Below are positions 55,501-63,846 of a stretch of 64,000 nt of DNA, one piece after another. The notes beneath the pieces were generated by a model, which did not search any database, was not told the DNA's origin, and was given only the letters and a program-made list of their open reading frames with translations. The DNA lies in the NCBI RefSeq assembly GCF_954871325.1, contig NC_088777.1, positions 14,485,366 through 14,549,365 of the forward strand. Reading direction: 5' to 3'. Position 1 is the stretch's first letter. Every line of letters starts with the position of its first letter. The position numbers were made by a program, and so were the translations under genes. This DNA is from Gordionus sp. m RMFG-2023 (lineage: Eukaryota; Nematomorpha; Gordioida; Chordodea; Parachordodidae).

Positions 55501-56126
55501 TTGGTATGCCATATCCAAATGAATTCCTCGACCATTAATTAGATCTTATTTCATTCTTACTATAAGTTGTCTACTGTATTTTTGATGTTTCAATATTTTT
55601 TCAAATTGTATGATATTCAAATTAGAAGTATGCGACGGCGGATTAAACATTTTAAACATTGGGCTTGGTGGTGGATAAATTAAAAATTTTATTCCTAGGC
55701 GAGAGGGCAATTAAATTTGAAACTTTATTCGGGGGAATTGAGCAGAATGATTATATTTATTAAAAATTTATTTTTCATTTTATAACATTGCATATCAATC
55801 AAATTATCTTAAAACATGGGTTAGAAAATTAAAAGATTTATTGGGTAGGTGGACTTTTGGGTTAAAAAAAATCGCCCATTGCAGGCTTCTAATTCTCTTC
55901 AAAAGGATCTGGTGAATAGCCCGATTCAAAGAATCAATGTCTGTCCGGAACAAAAATTTCTTATTGAATTATCATTTTAGCGGAAAATTCAAATTAAATA
56001 GAGAATTAATTATTAAATCAATAAACTCATGTATCAACTACCTTTTAAAAATTGGGCCATGGTAAAATCGATGGAGAAACTGAGAAGCGCCATTGAAAAT
56101 CCAAGTGTTATTAAGTACCAAATTTC
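40437..56126 (-). CDS. CLCN2-like: ClC voltage-gated chloride channel (ClC-1/2/K group), N-terminus not found
   Basis: This is a plasma-membrane chloride channel homologue. Eighteen exons on the minus strand join in phase to 650 residues: 56126-56042, 55390-55262, 54341-54208, 52822-52751, 52532-52454, 52322-52197, 51877-51793, 50169-50068, 49616-49532, 49197-49036, 45715-45646, 45124-45017, 44977-44880, 43549-43434, 43164-43031, 42586-42447, 42268-42149 and 40544-40437. Family signatures are GSGIPEIK (selectivity loop), GREGPFIHIA with the gating Glu (116), SIEVTSTYF (Val174 where antiporters have the proton Glu), [20 protein letters not shown] with the pore Tyr (463), and two CBS domains (about 490-560 and 605-650). 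Val at 174 argues for a channel. Splice sites are all GT-AG. Vertebrate ClC-2 has about 90 residues before the first exon seen here and a longer linker between the CBS domains. The 5' exons may lie beyond 56.2 kb or outside the window. Confidence 0.95.
40545..42148 (-). other. ClC last intron (1.6 kb)
   Basis: AT-rich, with a C run at 41157-41166 and a scrap AATAGGGGCCTGTACG near 41390. I see no exon. Confidence 0.7.
42149..42268 (-). CDS. CLCN2-like: ClC exon 17: linker to CBS2
   Basis: Forty codons: [20 protein letters not shown], then [33 protein letters not shown] aligns with APFQLVERTSLHK just before the second CBS core. Phase 0 at both ends. Confidence 0.82.
42447..42586 (-). CDS. CLCN2-like: ClC exon 16: end of CBS1
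   Basis: [20 protein letters not shown] corresponds to [39 protein letters not shown].. has no clear match and replaces the long vertebrate linker. The split Asn codon A|AT joins exon 15. Confidence 0.88.
43031..43164 (-). CDS. CLCN2-like: ClC exon 15: CBS1
   Basis: [19 protein letters not shown].. then [25 protein letters not shown] equals VEDIM at the start of CBS1 in ClC-2. Acceptor GAATAAG, donor ATAAAA|GTTTTA (weak). Confidence 0.88.
43205..43375. mobile_element. GC-rich MITE scrap in ClC intron
   Basis: Words GTTCGGCCGCAGGCGGGTTC, CAGCCCGGCAAAG and GAGCCGGGCCGTGC recall the GGGCCC MITE family, but its terminal TAG(A/T)GATCTGC is missing. Confidence 0.4.
43434..43549 (-). CDS. CLCN2-like: ClC exon 14: pore tyrosine helix
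   Basis: [19 protein letters not shown], then [19 protein letters not shown], close to [33 protein letters not shown]. The Tyr in SIYD is the conserved chloride-binding Tyr. Confidence 0.95.
44880..44977 (-). CDS. CLCN2-like: ClC exon 13
   Basis: [20 protein letters not shown] then [12 protein letters not shown]. The family form is [31 protein letters not shown]. Donor ATG|GTAATT. Confidence 0.95.
44978..45016 (-). other. 39-nt intron in ClC
   Basis: It starts GTAGTTACTC and ends TTTTTAATATAG. Its removal joins ..AMIG to GAAS.. in the exact family register. It contains in-frame stops, so retention would truncate the protein. Confidence 0.9.
45017..45124 (-). CDS. CLCN2-like: ClC exon 12
   Basis: [19 protein letters not shown], then [18 protein letters not shown], matching GAAFGRLVGESMAAWFP..PGGYAVVGAA. 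Confidence 0.95.
45646..45715 (-). CDS. CLCN2-like: ClC exon 11: GxFxP anion-binding loop
   Basis: [20 protein letters not shown], then FIIG, aligned without gaps to [24 protein letters not shown]. Acceptor TTCAAG, donor TATAG|GTAAAT. Confidence 0.95.
47420..47743. mobile_element. GGGCCC-rich MITE family, full-length copy (324 bp)
   Basis: The left end is TAGAGATCTGCAAAAGTAG. The right end, inverted, is TAATGATCTGCATCGGGCC. Flanks ATACTTAT and ATTCTTAG match at 6 of 8 positions, which fits a decayed hAT target duplication. Confidence 0.85.
47888..48905 (-). mobile_element. hAT transposon relic (ZMYM1/52K-repressor type C-terminus)
   Basis: On the minus strand, 48163-47963 encodes [20 protein letters not shown] then [16 protein letters not shown], the C-terminal dimerisation block of this hAT lineage. 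A frame change then leads to [18 protein letters not shown]. At 48896-48905 the sequence CTACGCCACTG ends the element (inverted: CAGTGGCGTAG). A long G run follows it inwards. The left end was not found. Confidence 0.85.
49036..49197 (-). CDS. CLCN2-like: ClC exon 10 (longest exon)
   Basis: [18 protein letters not shown] matches LSQKETLVTLFDNRTWVRQ. The rest ([14 protein letters not shown]..) is variable, and RLLTLIVYQ enters the next helix. Acceptor ATAAG|ATGACC. The Met is internal, not a start. Confidence 0.9.
49532..49616 (-). CDS. CLCN2-like: ClC exon 9
   Basis: [20 protein letters not shown] then LGKYYISE, aligned to [27 protein letters not shown]. Confidence 0.93.
50068..50169 (-). 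CDS. CLCN2-like: ClC exon 8
   Basis: [20 protein letters not shown] then [13 protein letters not shown], aligned to [33 protein letters not shown]. Acceptor AAATAG, donor GGAAAA|GTAAAC. Confidence 0.92.
50170..51792 (-). other. ClC intron 7 (1.6 kb)
   Basis: AT-rich. Non-coding scraps near 50400-50480 and 51065-51170 look like old TE pieces, but their family cannot be named. Confidence 0.6.
51793..51877 (-). CDS. CLCN2-like: ClC exon 7
   Basis: [20 protein letters not shown] then LAIFVSIG, matching [29 protein letters not shown]. Split Glu G|AA with exon 6. Confidence 0.9.
52197..52322 (-). CDS. CLCN2-like: ClC exon 6: SIEVTST helix
   Basis: [20 protein letters not shown] then [18 protein letters not shown].. 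The family has [23 protein letters not shown]. Val follows the Glu, the channel-type residue. Confidence 0.96.
52454..52532 (-). CDS. CLCN2-like: ClC exon 5
   Basis: [20 protein letters not shown] then FSSPIGG, matching [27 protein letters not shown]. Confidence 0.95.
52751..52822 (-). CDS. CLCN2-like: ClC exon 4: GPF pore helix
   Basis: Twenty-four codons: [20 protein letters not shown], then KNFQ. It follows the gating Glu that ends exon 3. Acceptor ATTTAG, donor CCAG|GTATAT. Confidence 0.95.
52823..54207 (-). other. ClC intron 3 (1.4 kb)
   Basis: It holds a G-rich scrap at 53100-53125, a GAACGCCCCCCCTAGGCTGC scrap at 53388, and an unexplained plus-strand reading at 53455-53667 (separate entry). 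Confidence 0.7.
53455..53667 (+). other. Unassigned plus-strand reading frame inside ClC intron
   Basis: A 70-codon frame reads [19 protein letters not shown], then a greasy T-rich part, then [19 protein letters not shown] and a stop. The middle could be a short intron (GTTTGC .. TTTTTTGCAG). TATAAAA lies just upstream at about 53441. I do not recognise the product. It may be TE debris or chance. Confidence 0.2.
54208..54341 (-). CDS. CLCN2-like: ClC exon 3: selectivity loop and gating Glu
   Basis: [20 protein letters not shown], then [20 protein letters not shown] and PVGRE. Family: GSGIPEMKTILRG..AKVIGLTCALGSGMPLGKE. The last Glu is the fast gate. The donor GAA|GTTTGA is weak but phase and homology agree. 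Confidence 0.96.
54342..55261 (-). other. ClC intron 2
   Basis: 920 bases with short G- and C-richer scraps near 54430-54480 and 54870-54920, without recognised features. Confidence 0.6.
55262..55390 (-). CDS. CLCN2-like: ClC exon 2
   Basis: [20 protein letters not shown] then [20 protein letters not shown] and SI, leading into GSGIPE. Family: ..[32 protein letters not shown]. Confidence 0.93.
56042..56126 (-). CDS. CLCN2-like: ClC exon 1 seen: first transmembrane helix
   Basis: [20 protein letters not shown], then FTMAQFLK, matching [29 protein letters not shown]. The acceptor TTTAAAG shows that at least one more exon lies upstream. Confidence 0.9.
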
Positions 56127-56429
56127 CTTTAAACATTCGAATAGGAAATTATCGAATATTCTGGCTTTTTAGGATTTTTTTTTTCAAATCATAAAATGCA
56201 TTAAAATCAGAAGCTGCTAAAAGTTAGTTGCTATTAGTACATCAAAATTTAGAATCTGGACTAAAAGAGGTTCGGGTATCGGTTCTACATATTGTTTTTA
56301 AATGGTTCTGGTTCCTAAGATTTTGGAAAGTAGGATAGGAAATCTGGTTTTCTAATTTTTCACGGTAGCATTAAACAATAAATAAACCCTAGAAATCTAA
56401 AATGAATCACGGAATATTATACCTAAACA

Positions 56430-56660
56430 CAAATTTTTCGTTATTTGATTCGATTCATATTTTACGAATACGAATAAGGAAAATATATTATTCGTCGAAT
56501 AATTTTTTATCCATTATTCGATCGATCTTTTCGAAATTATTCGTATAATTTGGTTTTCTTAATATTATTCAAAATTTATAGTGTATCTTCTACATTATTC
56601 GTAAATATTCGAAACTATTGGTATTCATAAATATTTAATTATTTGTAAGTATTCAACATG
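56430..56660. repeat. ATTCG-dense block
   Basis: ATTCG or its complement CGAAT recurs at least a dozen times, often as ATTCGTA or CGAATA, in 230 bases. This looks like the subterminal motif array of a DNA transposon, but no ends were fixed. Confidence 0.5.
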
Positions 56661-57477
56661 TTCCTTAGAGAATATTTTATCTTTTTACTTTATTTCTAAT
56701 CTATTAATCACTTTTTAAATTCTAATAATTTAATTCTTCCAGAATTTGAAAAATATCTTTTGAGCAAAAATTTTGAAGATTTTTTTAAAGAAGAAAGATT
56801 TTTGATCAAATTTTACCTAAAATTACAAATGTCTTTAATAAAAATTACTTTTATAATTTACATGGACAATAAATCATTCAAAATGAAATCACATATTTTA
56901 AGAAAAAATATTCAAAGATTTATTTAAAATTTTTTTTAAGATTTTCATTTTTGAAAAACGTAAAAAATAATCCTTGAATTATTTTATATTTCTATGCTAA
57001 TTCCTAAGATAACAAGAATACTAAAGATAATAGGGATTAACAATTTTTCTTTAGGACAACACCTTGATAATCTGAATCTGGGTGGATATAAAATTGGGGG
57101 AGGGGAATTCTGGCCCTAAATTTCCAAAATTAGGACGTTTTACTATAATATACTTTTAGCAATAATTAAAACATGCAATATAAAAAAAATTTACAAATTT
57201 TTTAAAAAAGTGCCTTACATTTATTCAAAGCTTGTTGGAATTTACAGTAAAACTTAGAAAAGTAAGAAATTATATTGTTTTTCTTCACCTTTGAGAAGGG
57301 CATTCAGATTGAATACTTTAATTTTACAAAAAAAAATTACAAAATATTTTATTTTTAAAAAAAAAATCTTGTAAGAAATGAAAATTGATTAAGAAGAAAT
57401 AGTTAGGTGACAAAAAATAAATAATTTTTTCTAAAATAAAATTAATTCAAAATTATGAAAAATAAATGTTTGATGCG

Positions 57478-57916
57478 GATGGTAAATTTCGGTATAAATA
57501 CAAACAGGTAGGCGATAATTAAAATTTTTGTTTATTAAAAATATTATTTTAATTAGAAAATTGTTTCGTCAAAAGACTCATGATTAAATGTATTTTCTAT
57601 TTCAAGGTGAATATTCTATTTTTTTTTAAAGATGGCCAAAATATGATAAAATTATATTTGTAATTTAAATCTATTCTTTTTAACTAAAAATAATTTGTTT
57701 ATAGAAAGGAAGAGCGATTTTTAAAAATTTAAAATATAAAATTTAAATGTAAATCATTTGTCGGATTCCTTGTGACAAAAAAAACCGCGATACGTGCGTT
57801 CTTCTTAGCTGGCGGTAGCGAATGTGCTAAATGAATGAATGTAAATTAGTCGCCATATTAGTTAACCGCGTTTATTTTATAATTTTCAAAATGATTACGA
57901 CAGTTTTTCATTATGA
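57478..57916. repeat. Direct repeat, copy 1
   Basis: It shares collinear sequence with 61868-62285, from ATGGTAAATTTCG to GACAGTTTTTCATT, including AAATTGTTTC.TCAAAAGA and AAATTAGTCGCC.TATT. Divergence is strong, so the pair is old. Confidence 0.75.
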
Positions 57917-58444
57917 CAAAATCTCTTTAGATGTTCAGATATCAAAATTAAATTTATATAGTATGAAATAAATAAGGTAAAATGGGATGTGCATGTCAAT
58001 ATTTTTAAGAGCCCCCCCCCCCCCCTCGACTCCCGCAAATTAAAATCTTGTGACACTCCTGACTAAAATGCGATTATGTATTTTATATTATAATTGATAC
58101 AATACAATGTAGAAATGATGCATAAAACAAAATTATTTCCCATATTCGTGAAAGAATAATTTATTTTATTTAAATTTTTCTTTAAAAATATTTTATAATC
58201 GGAATCTCTCAATTTTATATCATATATTGCAGATGAAATTTAAAAAATTTAATTCCACTGGAATATATTCCAGCAATTTAGAATACCTATCCTATAAAAT
58301 TTAGCCAACTTTCACCATGAAAATTTGTTAATTTTTCCATTTATATAAAAATCTACATAAAAACGGATATAAATTAAATATATTTCAACAGTTCTAGACA
58401 AAATTGTCTGAAATTCACAGTGTGGGTACTATATACTCTAGATT

Positions 58445-58613
58445 TGGGTCGATTTTTAAACGGCTCAATTAAAATATTTGCCAAAATAATATATTGTAAG
58501 CCTCGTGATTTGGCAAATAGAGGGCCACACCTTTCTGCCACTTATGAGCAAAATCTTCAGGCTTGCATAATATTAATTTGACTAAAATCTTAATCGGACC
58601 GCTCATAACACTA
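58445..58613. mobile_element. Diverged copy of the TAGTGTTGTTAAAC hAT MITE
   Basis: In reverse it ends TAGTGTTATGAGCGGTCCG and keeps the family core AGCAAAATCTTCAGGCTTGC. The left end has GATTTTTAAACGGCTC. Confidence 0.7.
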
Positions 58614-58828
58614 CTTTATACATGTTGGAATAGAGTTTCGGTCAATAAGATTTTTTAGATTTAGATTTAAAAATCGGTCTCAGTAAATGATTTTGCGAAT
58701 CCCTACGGATTCAATATATACGACATTACTCATTTCAATTATGTTCCATTCTAAATGTAAAAAAAGATATAAAAAATTTAATTTTTTTTTATAAAAAAAT
58801 ATTATTATAAACAAAGTCATATATTTAA

Positions 58829-61323
58829 TAGACCTGTGCGCCGAAGCCTCACCCGCCGGCGGTGGTCTTTTTTAATTTCTCATCGACGTTCGTCGGCGTG
58901 TCAATTTCACCAGTGCATACTAAATTGCAGGCGCCGCAGCGCGCTATTTATTAAAAAAAATTAATGAATTATATTTTTTATAATTTTTTGATAGCTCTTT
59001 TCAAACACATCGTTAATATAATGTATTCCTGTCTCACTCCAATTTAAATTAATGTATTTTCTCATTCTCAGAAATAAACTAAGGAATTGTATTATCACTC
59101 ATATCAGAGTCATATAAACAACACATATTAGTAACATTCTATTGATTTTTATTATAAATTAAAATATAAATTTGGAATGCAAGCAAAATATGAAATATAA
59201 TAAATCAGAAATCTTAGCAAAATTATAATTTTCATGAATAAATAGTATTTTATCAAGATTCGCGGGACATAAAGAAATCCGTTTTGCATTGAGTATTAAT
59301 CCAGCAATGGCAAAAATTTTTTCGCTGGATGTACTGATTGAGATATACAAAGAACCTTCCTATCTAAATTAGTAAGTCTAGAAAGTTCCAGTCGCTTATT
59401 TTTCAAAAAGTTAGTAAATCCTCTTCTGGTATACTATGTTGGCTGAGCAAAATATGGCATTCTTGCTATGTATTGCTATAATCGTTGCTTGGAAGGGGAT
59501 ATTTGCGATATTTAAACTAGATGTTTGCCCATTATCTTCACCTTGGATCTCGTTCTGCATTTCTATCATGCTCAAAGTTTTAAATGTCTAATTAAAAATT
59601 GCAATGATGTCATAGAATTCGAATTTAAGTATTCTGAAACAATCTAAAAATTTCGAAATCTCGAATTTAAAATATAATATAATATAAATTACATGAAGTC
59701 TGGTATTTGGAAACTTATTGCCTAGCTTTTTTTGTATATTTTCTTTTAGGCAAATGATATCTGAACAATCAGATTTACTGGTTTGTATATGTGCTTCTAT
59801 TTCACTGTGAAATAATAATACTTAATTTATTATTGATCCCTATTGAGAGGAAACACCGATTCTCTGAATGGATTTAATAATGTGTAAAGTTCATATTCAT
59901 TCGTTATTAAAAAGTTAGGAATTGTTTTCCTATTTTATTTAGAATATTATTTATAGAAATGTTGTTAACACTACGGATACTTACAAGCAATAATTAATAT
60001 ACTGTGCCAGTGAGTAGGCAATTTAATTTTCGAGCTTTTCGAATTAATTGGATTTGTTGGTAATATGCAATTTATATTAATGTTCCTTAAGGTATGGATC
60101 CTAATCATCAATATCATACATGGTCTGTCTCATAAATTGATTGCAGACATTTACGATGCTCATCCTCAATTTCCTATTCCAAATCAGCTACTCAATATCT
60201 GAGAGCTGAAATGATTTCTCTAATTTTTTTAATCAAGTATATTGATTCGGAAAACTTTTTTTTGCGATCAACTGTAACTAGAATATGAAGTATATGCCCT
60301 AAGGACAAATGATGCTCGTAATCCCCTAATCTGGCGCTTCTTTTGACATTAACCCCAGCATTAGTTACCAACCATATTATTATGTTTTTTAAATGGAATT
60401 TCTCTTCTATACTATCGATCAGATAATATGGTTTCACCAGTATGTTTTTGTGTCACGTATCTAGTTTCCAAATATTTTAAATCAAAATTTTTATTTAAAT
60501 GACGAAGACTAAACGTGATATAATTTCGAAGCTTGAAATTATCTGTCCATAAATTAAAAATAAAAGAGAATTTATTCAGAATCAATTAGATTTAAAAATG
60601 CGCCTTTATAGATGATAAACATCATCTAGTGCACCCCGACTAATGCTTGTCCTATCAGGCAATTCTGACGAGGAATCGAATATCATATTTTTATTTTTTT
60701 AGACAATTTATTTTTTTAATAATCATTTTATTTAAATTTTAAACCTTTAGAAAACCAGCTATTCCTTTATTGTTTAATGGCATTAAATTTAAAGATCATA
60801 TCTAAACATAATTTCGCCCTATTAGATTTTATAATTATTTTATACCTTAAAAAGATATTTAAAAAACATTAAAATAATTAGAACTGGAATGAAACAAATT
60901 TAAACTTTCAAAAATAAAATTTTATAAAATTAATTTAATAAATCAGTTATATATTTAGTTTATATATTAAAAAGATACTCAAAAAACATCATTTAGAGCT
61001 GGCAATAAACAAACTAGGGTGGTTTAAAACGTGTCCATAATTTTTTTTTTAAATGTACTAATGTTTGCGTAATTTTGAAATATGATGTATGAATATGAAT
61101 GAATGTAAATGATATACACTGTTTTATTATTTGTCAATAGAATACATATATTAATGCTAATATCCAAATTAAAATAATAATAAATTAATATAATTAAATA
61201 GCATTCTAAAAAGTACAAACGTCGCGCTGCCGCCAAAAAAAAGGCAGCGAGCCTATCCGTGCTGCTCATATCAATCGGCGGCTTTTCCGGCGTGAATAAA
61301 ATTGCCGGCGTGGCACAGGTCTA
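58829..61323 (-). mobile_element. hAT transposon relic, 2495 bp, perfect 8-bp TSD
   Basis: The ends are TAGACCTGTGCGCCG and, inverted, TAGACCTGTGCCACGCCGG. ATATTTAA stands at 58821-58828 and 61324-61331, an exact 8-bp duplication. On the minus strand, 60437-60192 has IIWLVTNAGVNVKRSARLG and HHLSLGHILHILV, the catalytic-domain region of hAT transposase. 59350-59159 has STSSEKIFAIAGLILNAKRI then PANLDKILFIHENYNF, the dimerisation block. Stops and gaps between them make it inactive. The arms near both ends are GC-rich (GCCGGCGG, GCCGCAGCGCGC). Confidence 0.95.
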
Positions 61324-61867
61324 ATATTTAAGTTTAAGGTATGATTTGACATCTAATACTTAATTTTTTTTAAAACATAATTGGCAATATTATTTGGTTT
61401 TATAATTTCGTAGCAAAAAAATGAAATAAATTTTTTTAAAAAATAGATAGATATAAATAACATCTGAAGACGAAAGAGGAAAATGCCAAATAAAAATTAT
61501 TTTTAGACAAAATAATTAAAAAATAATTATCAGTTTTAGTAATTTATACTTTTCCGAGATAATTAAATTTTCATTTTAAAATCATAGATTTTTGGTTGCT
61601 TGTTTTGGGTGTAGCAAAAATTCTAAATAAATATAATACATGAAATAGCAGATAAATGCTTTGATCCACTAATGTTTTAATATAAATATAAGCGTTAATG
61701 TTGTAAGTTTCCATTGTCTATTTTTCGCCTAATGATTTTGCGTTAATTATTTTCGTTTGCCCGAGGTTCTCCTAAAGGAATAAATAATGTCTAGTTTTTA
61801 GGGACAAGTAATTTCAAACAATTTTAATTTTATATTAGTTTTAAAAACTATATTCATATATTTAATA

Positions 61868-62285
61868 TGGTAAATTTCGCTATGTATATAAATAGGTAGT
61901 AGATAATTAAAATTCTTGTTAAAATATTATCTTAATTTGAAAAATTGTTTCATCAAAAGATTTTTGATTATATTCATTTTCAATGTTTGTCAAAGTAGTT
62001 CTAAATTTTTTAAGTGGTCAAAAATATAATAAAATTATTAATTTTATATTTTAGGTTTTTTTTATAGAAAAGAAAAAAACAGTTTGCAACATTTAAAGTA
62101 ATTAAATTTAAATTAGTCGCCTTATTGGTAATGGTAATTATTATTATATCAAAAATAAATAAAAAGTGCAAGCAAGCATCCCGGATGCTGCCAGCTCTTT
62201 TGACACGATTAAATTGACATTGATTGAATAAAATTTTGTTTGAAATAAATGCCATTTAAAATTATTAAGACAGTTTTTCATTTAA
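61868..62285. repeat. Direct repeat, copy 2
   Basis: Same orientation as 57478-57916, 4.39 kb away, with the 2495-bp hAT between them. It could be a segmental duplication or the two end repeats of an older element. I see no retrovirus-like genes between the copies. Confidence 0.75.
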
Positions 62286-62339
62286 TTCAACCCGTCTGCT
62301 ATTATTTTATCGTCTGTTTACCAATAACATTTGGGATTT

Positions 62340-63720
62340 GGAGATTGCAAAAACATATATTCTAGGTGCAGATCAATTAAAAATTTTATTCTATATCACT
62401 GATGGACGTGCCGAATGTTAAAATATCAAAATGTTGCAACCCATTTAATCTACAAAAACATGCTTATTACCGCAGAAGAAAGATTCTACTTTGGATGACC
62501 TAATAGATTTAGATATGTTAATACAAGGTTGGCAAGTCGGTCAATTGATCGGACAAATTCAGTCAATTGACCGGAGGAGTATTTGATCTTGTCAAATACG
62601 GTCAAATACTTTTGTTAAAAATCTAAAGAAAAAAATTAAAAATATGATTAAAAAGGGGGAAAACGATATAAATACACGTGATCACAATGTTGCTTATTTT
62701 TTGGGTCCCTAATATCAAGAGGCACATCTCACATAGTGTATTCAATGGGTTAATATTCTTATGAAAATAGAAATCGATTGAAGATCTCGACATCAGGAAA
62801 ATTTATTAAAAAATATTAAAGAAAATGATAATATTGAATATGAATCAGAACAAGACTCTGCTACGGAGAGCTAAATGTTAGTTATTGAATGACAATGAAT
62901 TTAAAAAATTAAGAATATAAATTTATTTTATTATTATATTCAAAATAAAGTTAATTGACTTAAAAGACATATATTTGAATTTGACCATATTTGACCTGTC
63001 AAACATCGGTCAATTGAACGAAATGTATTTGACCAGTCAAATGCACAACCATGTGTTTATATGCTCTTCATGCCGACAAAAATTAGTAAACATTCCTTAT
63101 ACTTCAAATGACAATGTAGATATTGATTCTCCCACTCATATAATTAATCAAGAGGCTATTGATAAGTATATCCCTAAAATCAATAGGGGAATCTCCCATT
63201 AAAAAAAAAGGCTAGGTGAAAAGAAATATCCAGAGAAAAAAATATCTAAGAGTAAAAAAATGTTTTAACGACTAAAATTACACCATTGTCTTCATCAAAT
63301 GATAAAAAATTCGATGAAATTCTAGATACTTTAAAAATCAATTTCCCACGGCTGTGGATTACAAATAGATATAGATTATTAACATTATAGCCATCAAATT
63401 GAAAATTGTAAAAGAATTTAATAGGTTAAAATCAAAAGGTTTAGAAAGAAAATGGTTTTTTTCAACACCCTAAACTCGTTAAGACAATAGATACCGTCAC
63501 CTTTGCTATTGTCAAAACTTTATAGCAATTATGAATATAGTAGATCAATGCCTGGGAAAAGAAATTTTGTTTCTAAAATAAAAAATGGTGAAAGGATTTA
63601 AGTTCAAAAAAGATTAATTTTAATTAATTTATTAGAGCTATATCTTAAATTTGAAGATATTCATTCAAATATTAAAATTGGATTAACTAAATTTTGTTTC
63701 AAATATTTTTTAAATCGGAA
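62340..63720 (+). mobile_element. Remnant of a multicopy TE-type protein gene
   Basis: Short plus-strand readings match in order a protein family that I know from many invertebrate genomes, probably TE-borne. KCCNPFNLQKHAYYRRRK lies near 62435, CSSCRQKLVNIP near 63065, and RSMPG.R..FVSKIKNG and VQKRLILINLLELYLKF near 63545-63650. NIKIGLTKF follows. Stops interrupt it and a MITE splits it. The superfamily is not certain. Confidence 0.5.
62524..63053. mobile_element. hAT-like MITE, 530 bp, with 8-bp TSD
   Basis: The left end is CAAGGTTGGCAAGTCGGTCA. The right end, inverted, is CATGGTTGTGCATTTGACTG. Repeated GGTCAATTGA and TTTGACC words fill both arms. Flanks TGTTAATA (62516-62523) and TGTTTATA (63054-63061) match at 7 of 8. 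Confidence 0.85.
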
Positions 63721-63846
63721 ATTTTGAATTTTATGTTTTCGGTTTTACGTTGGTAATCATTTTACATTGTATTCTAATAATTATAGTATAAAAAAAACTA
63801 AACAATTTCATTAATAATTTTCCACCAAAAATTGAATACATTAAAC

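Larger units (their letters stand above)
56127..58828. other. AT-rich stretch upstream of the recognised ClC exons
   Basis: The missing 5' exons of ClC may be here, but no reading fits the conserved N-terminus. It holds GGTTCGGGTATCGG-type TE words at 56265-56330, an ATTCG-dense block (56430-56660), a G-rich scrap at 57090-57110, a C run at 58012-58026 and repeat copy 57478-57916. Confidence 0.6.

Noticed and set aside
57478-62285. LTR element because of the paired direct repeats
   Set aside because: No gag, protease, reverse transcriptase or integrase reading lies between them, and the repeats lack clear terminal features. Kept only as a repeat pair.
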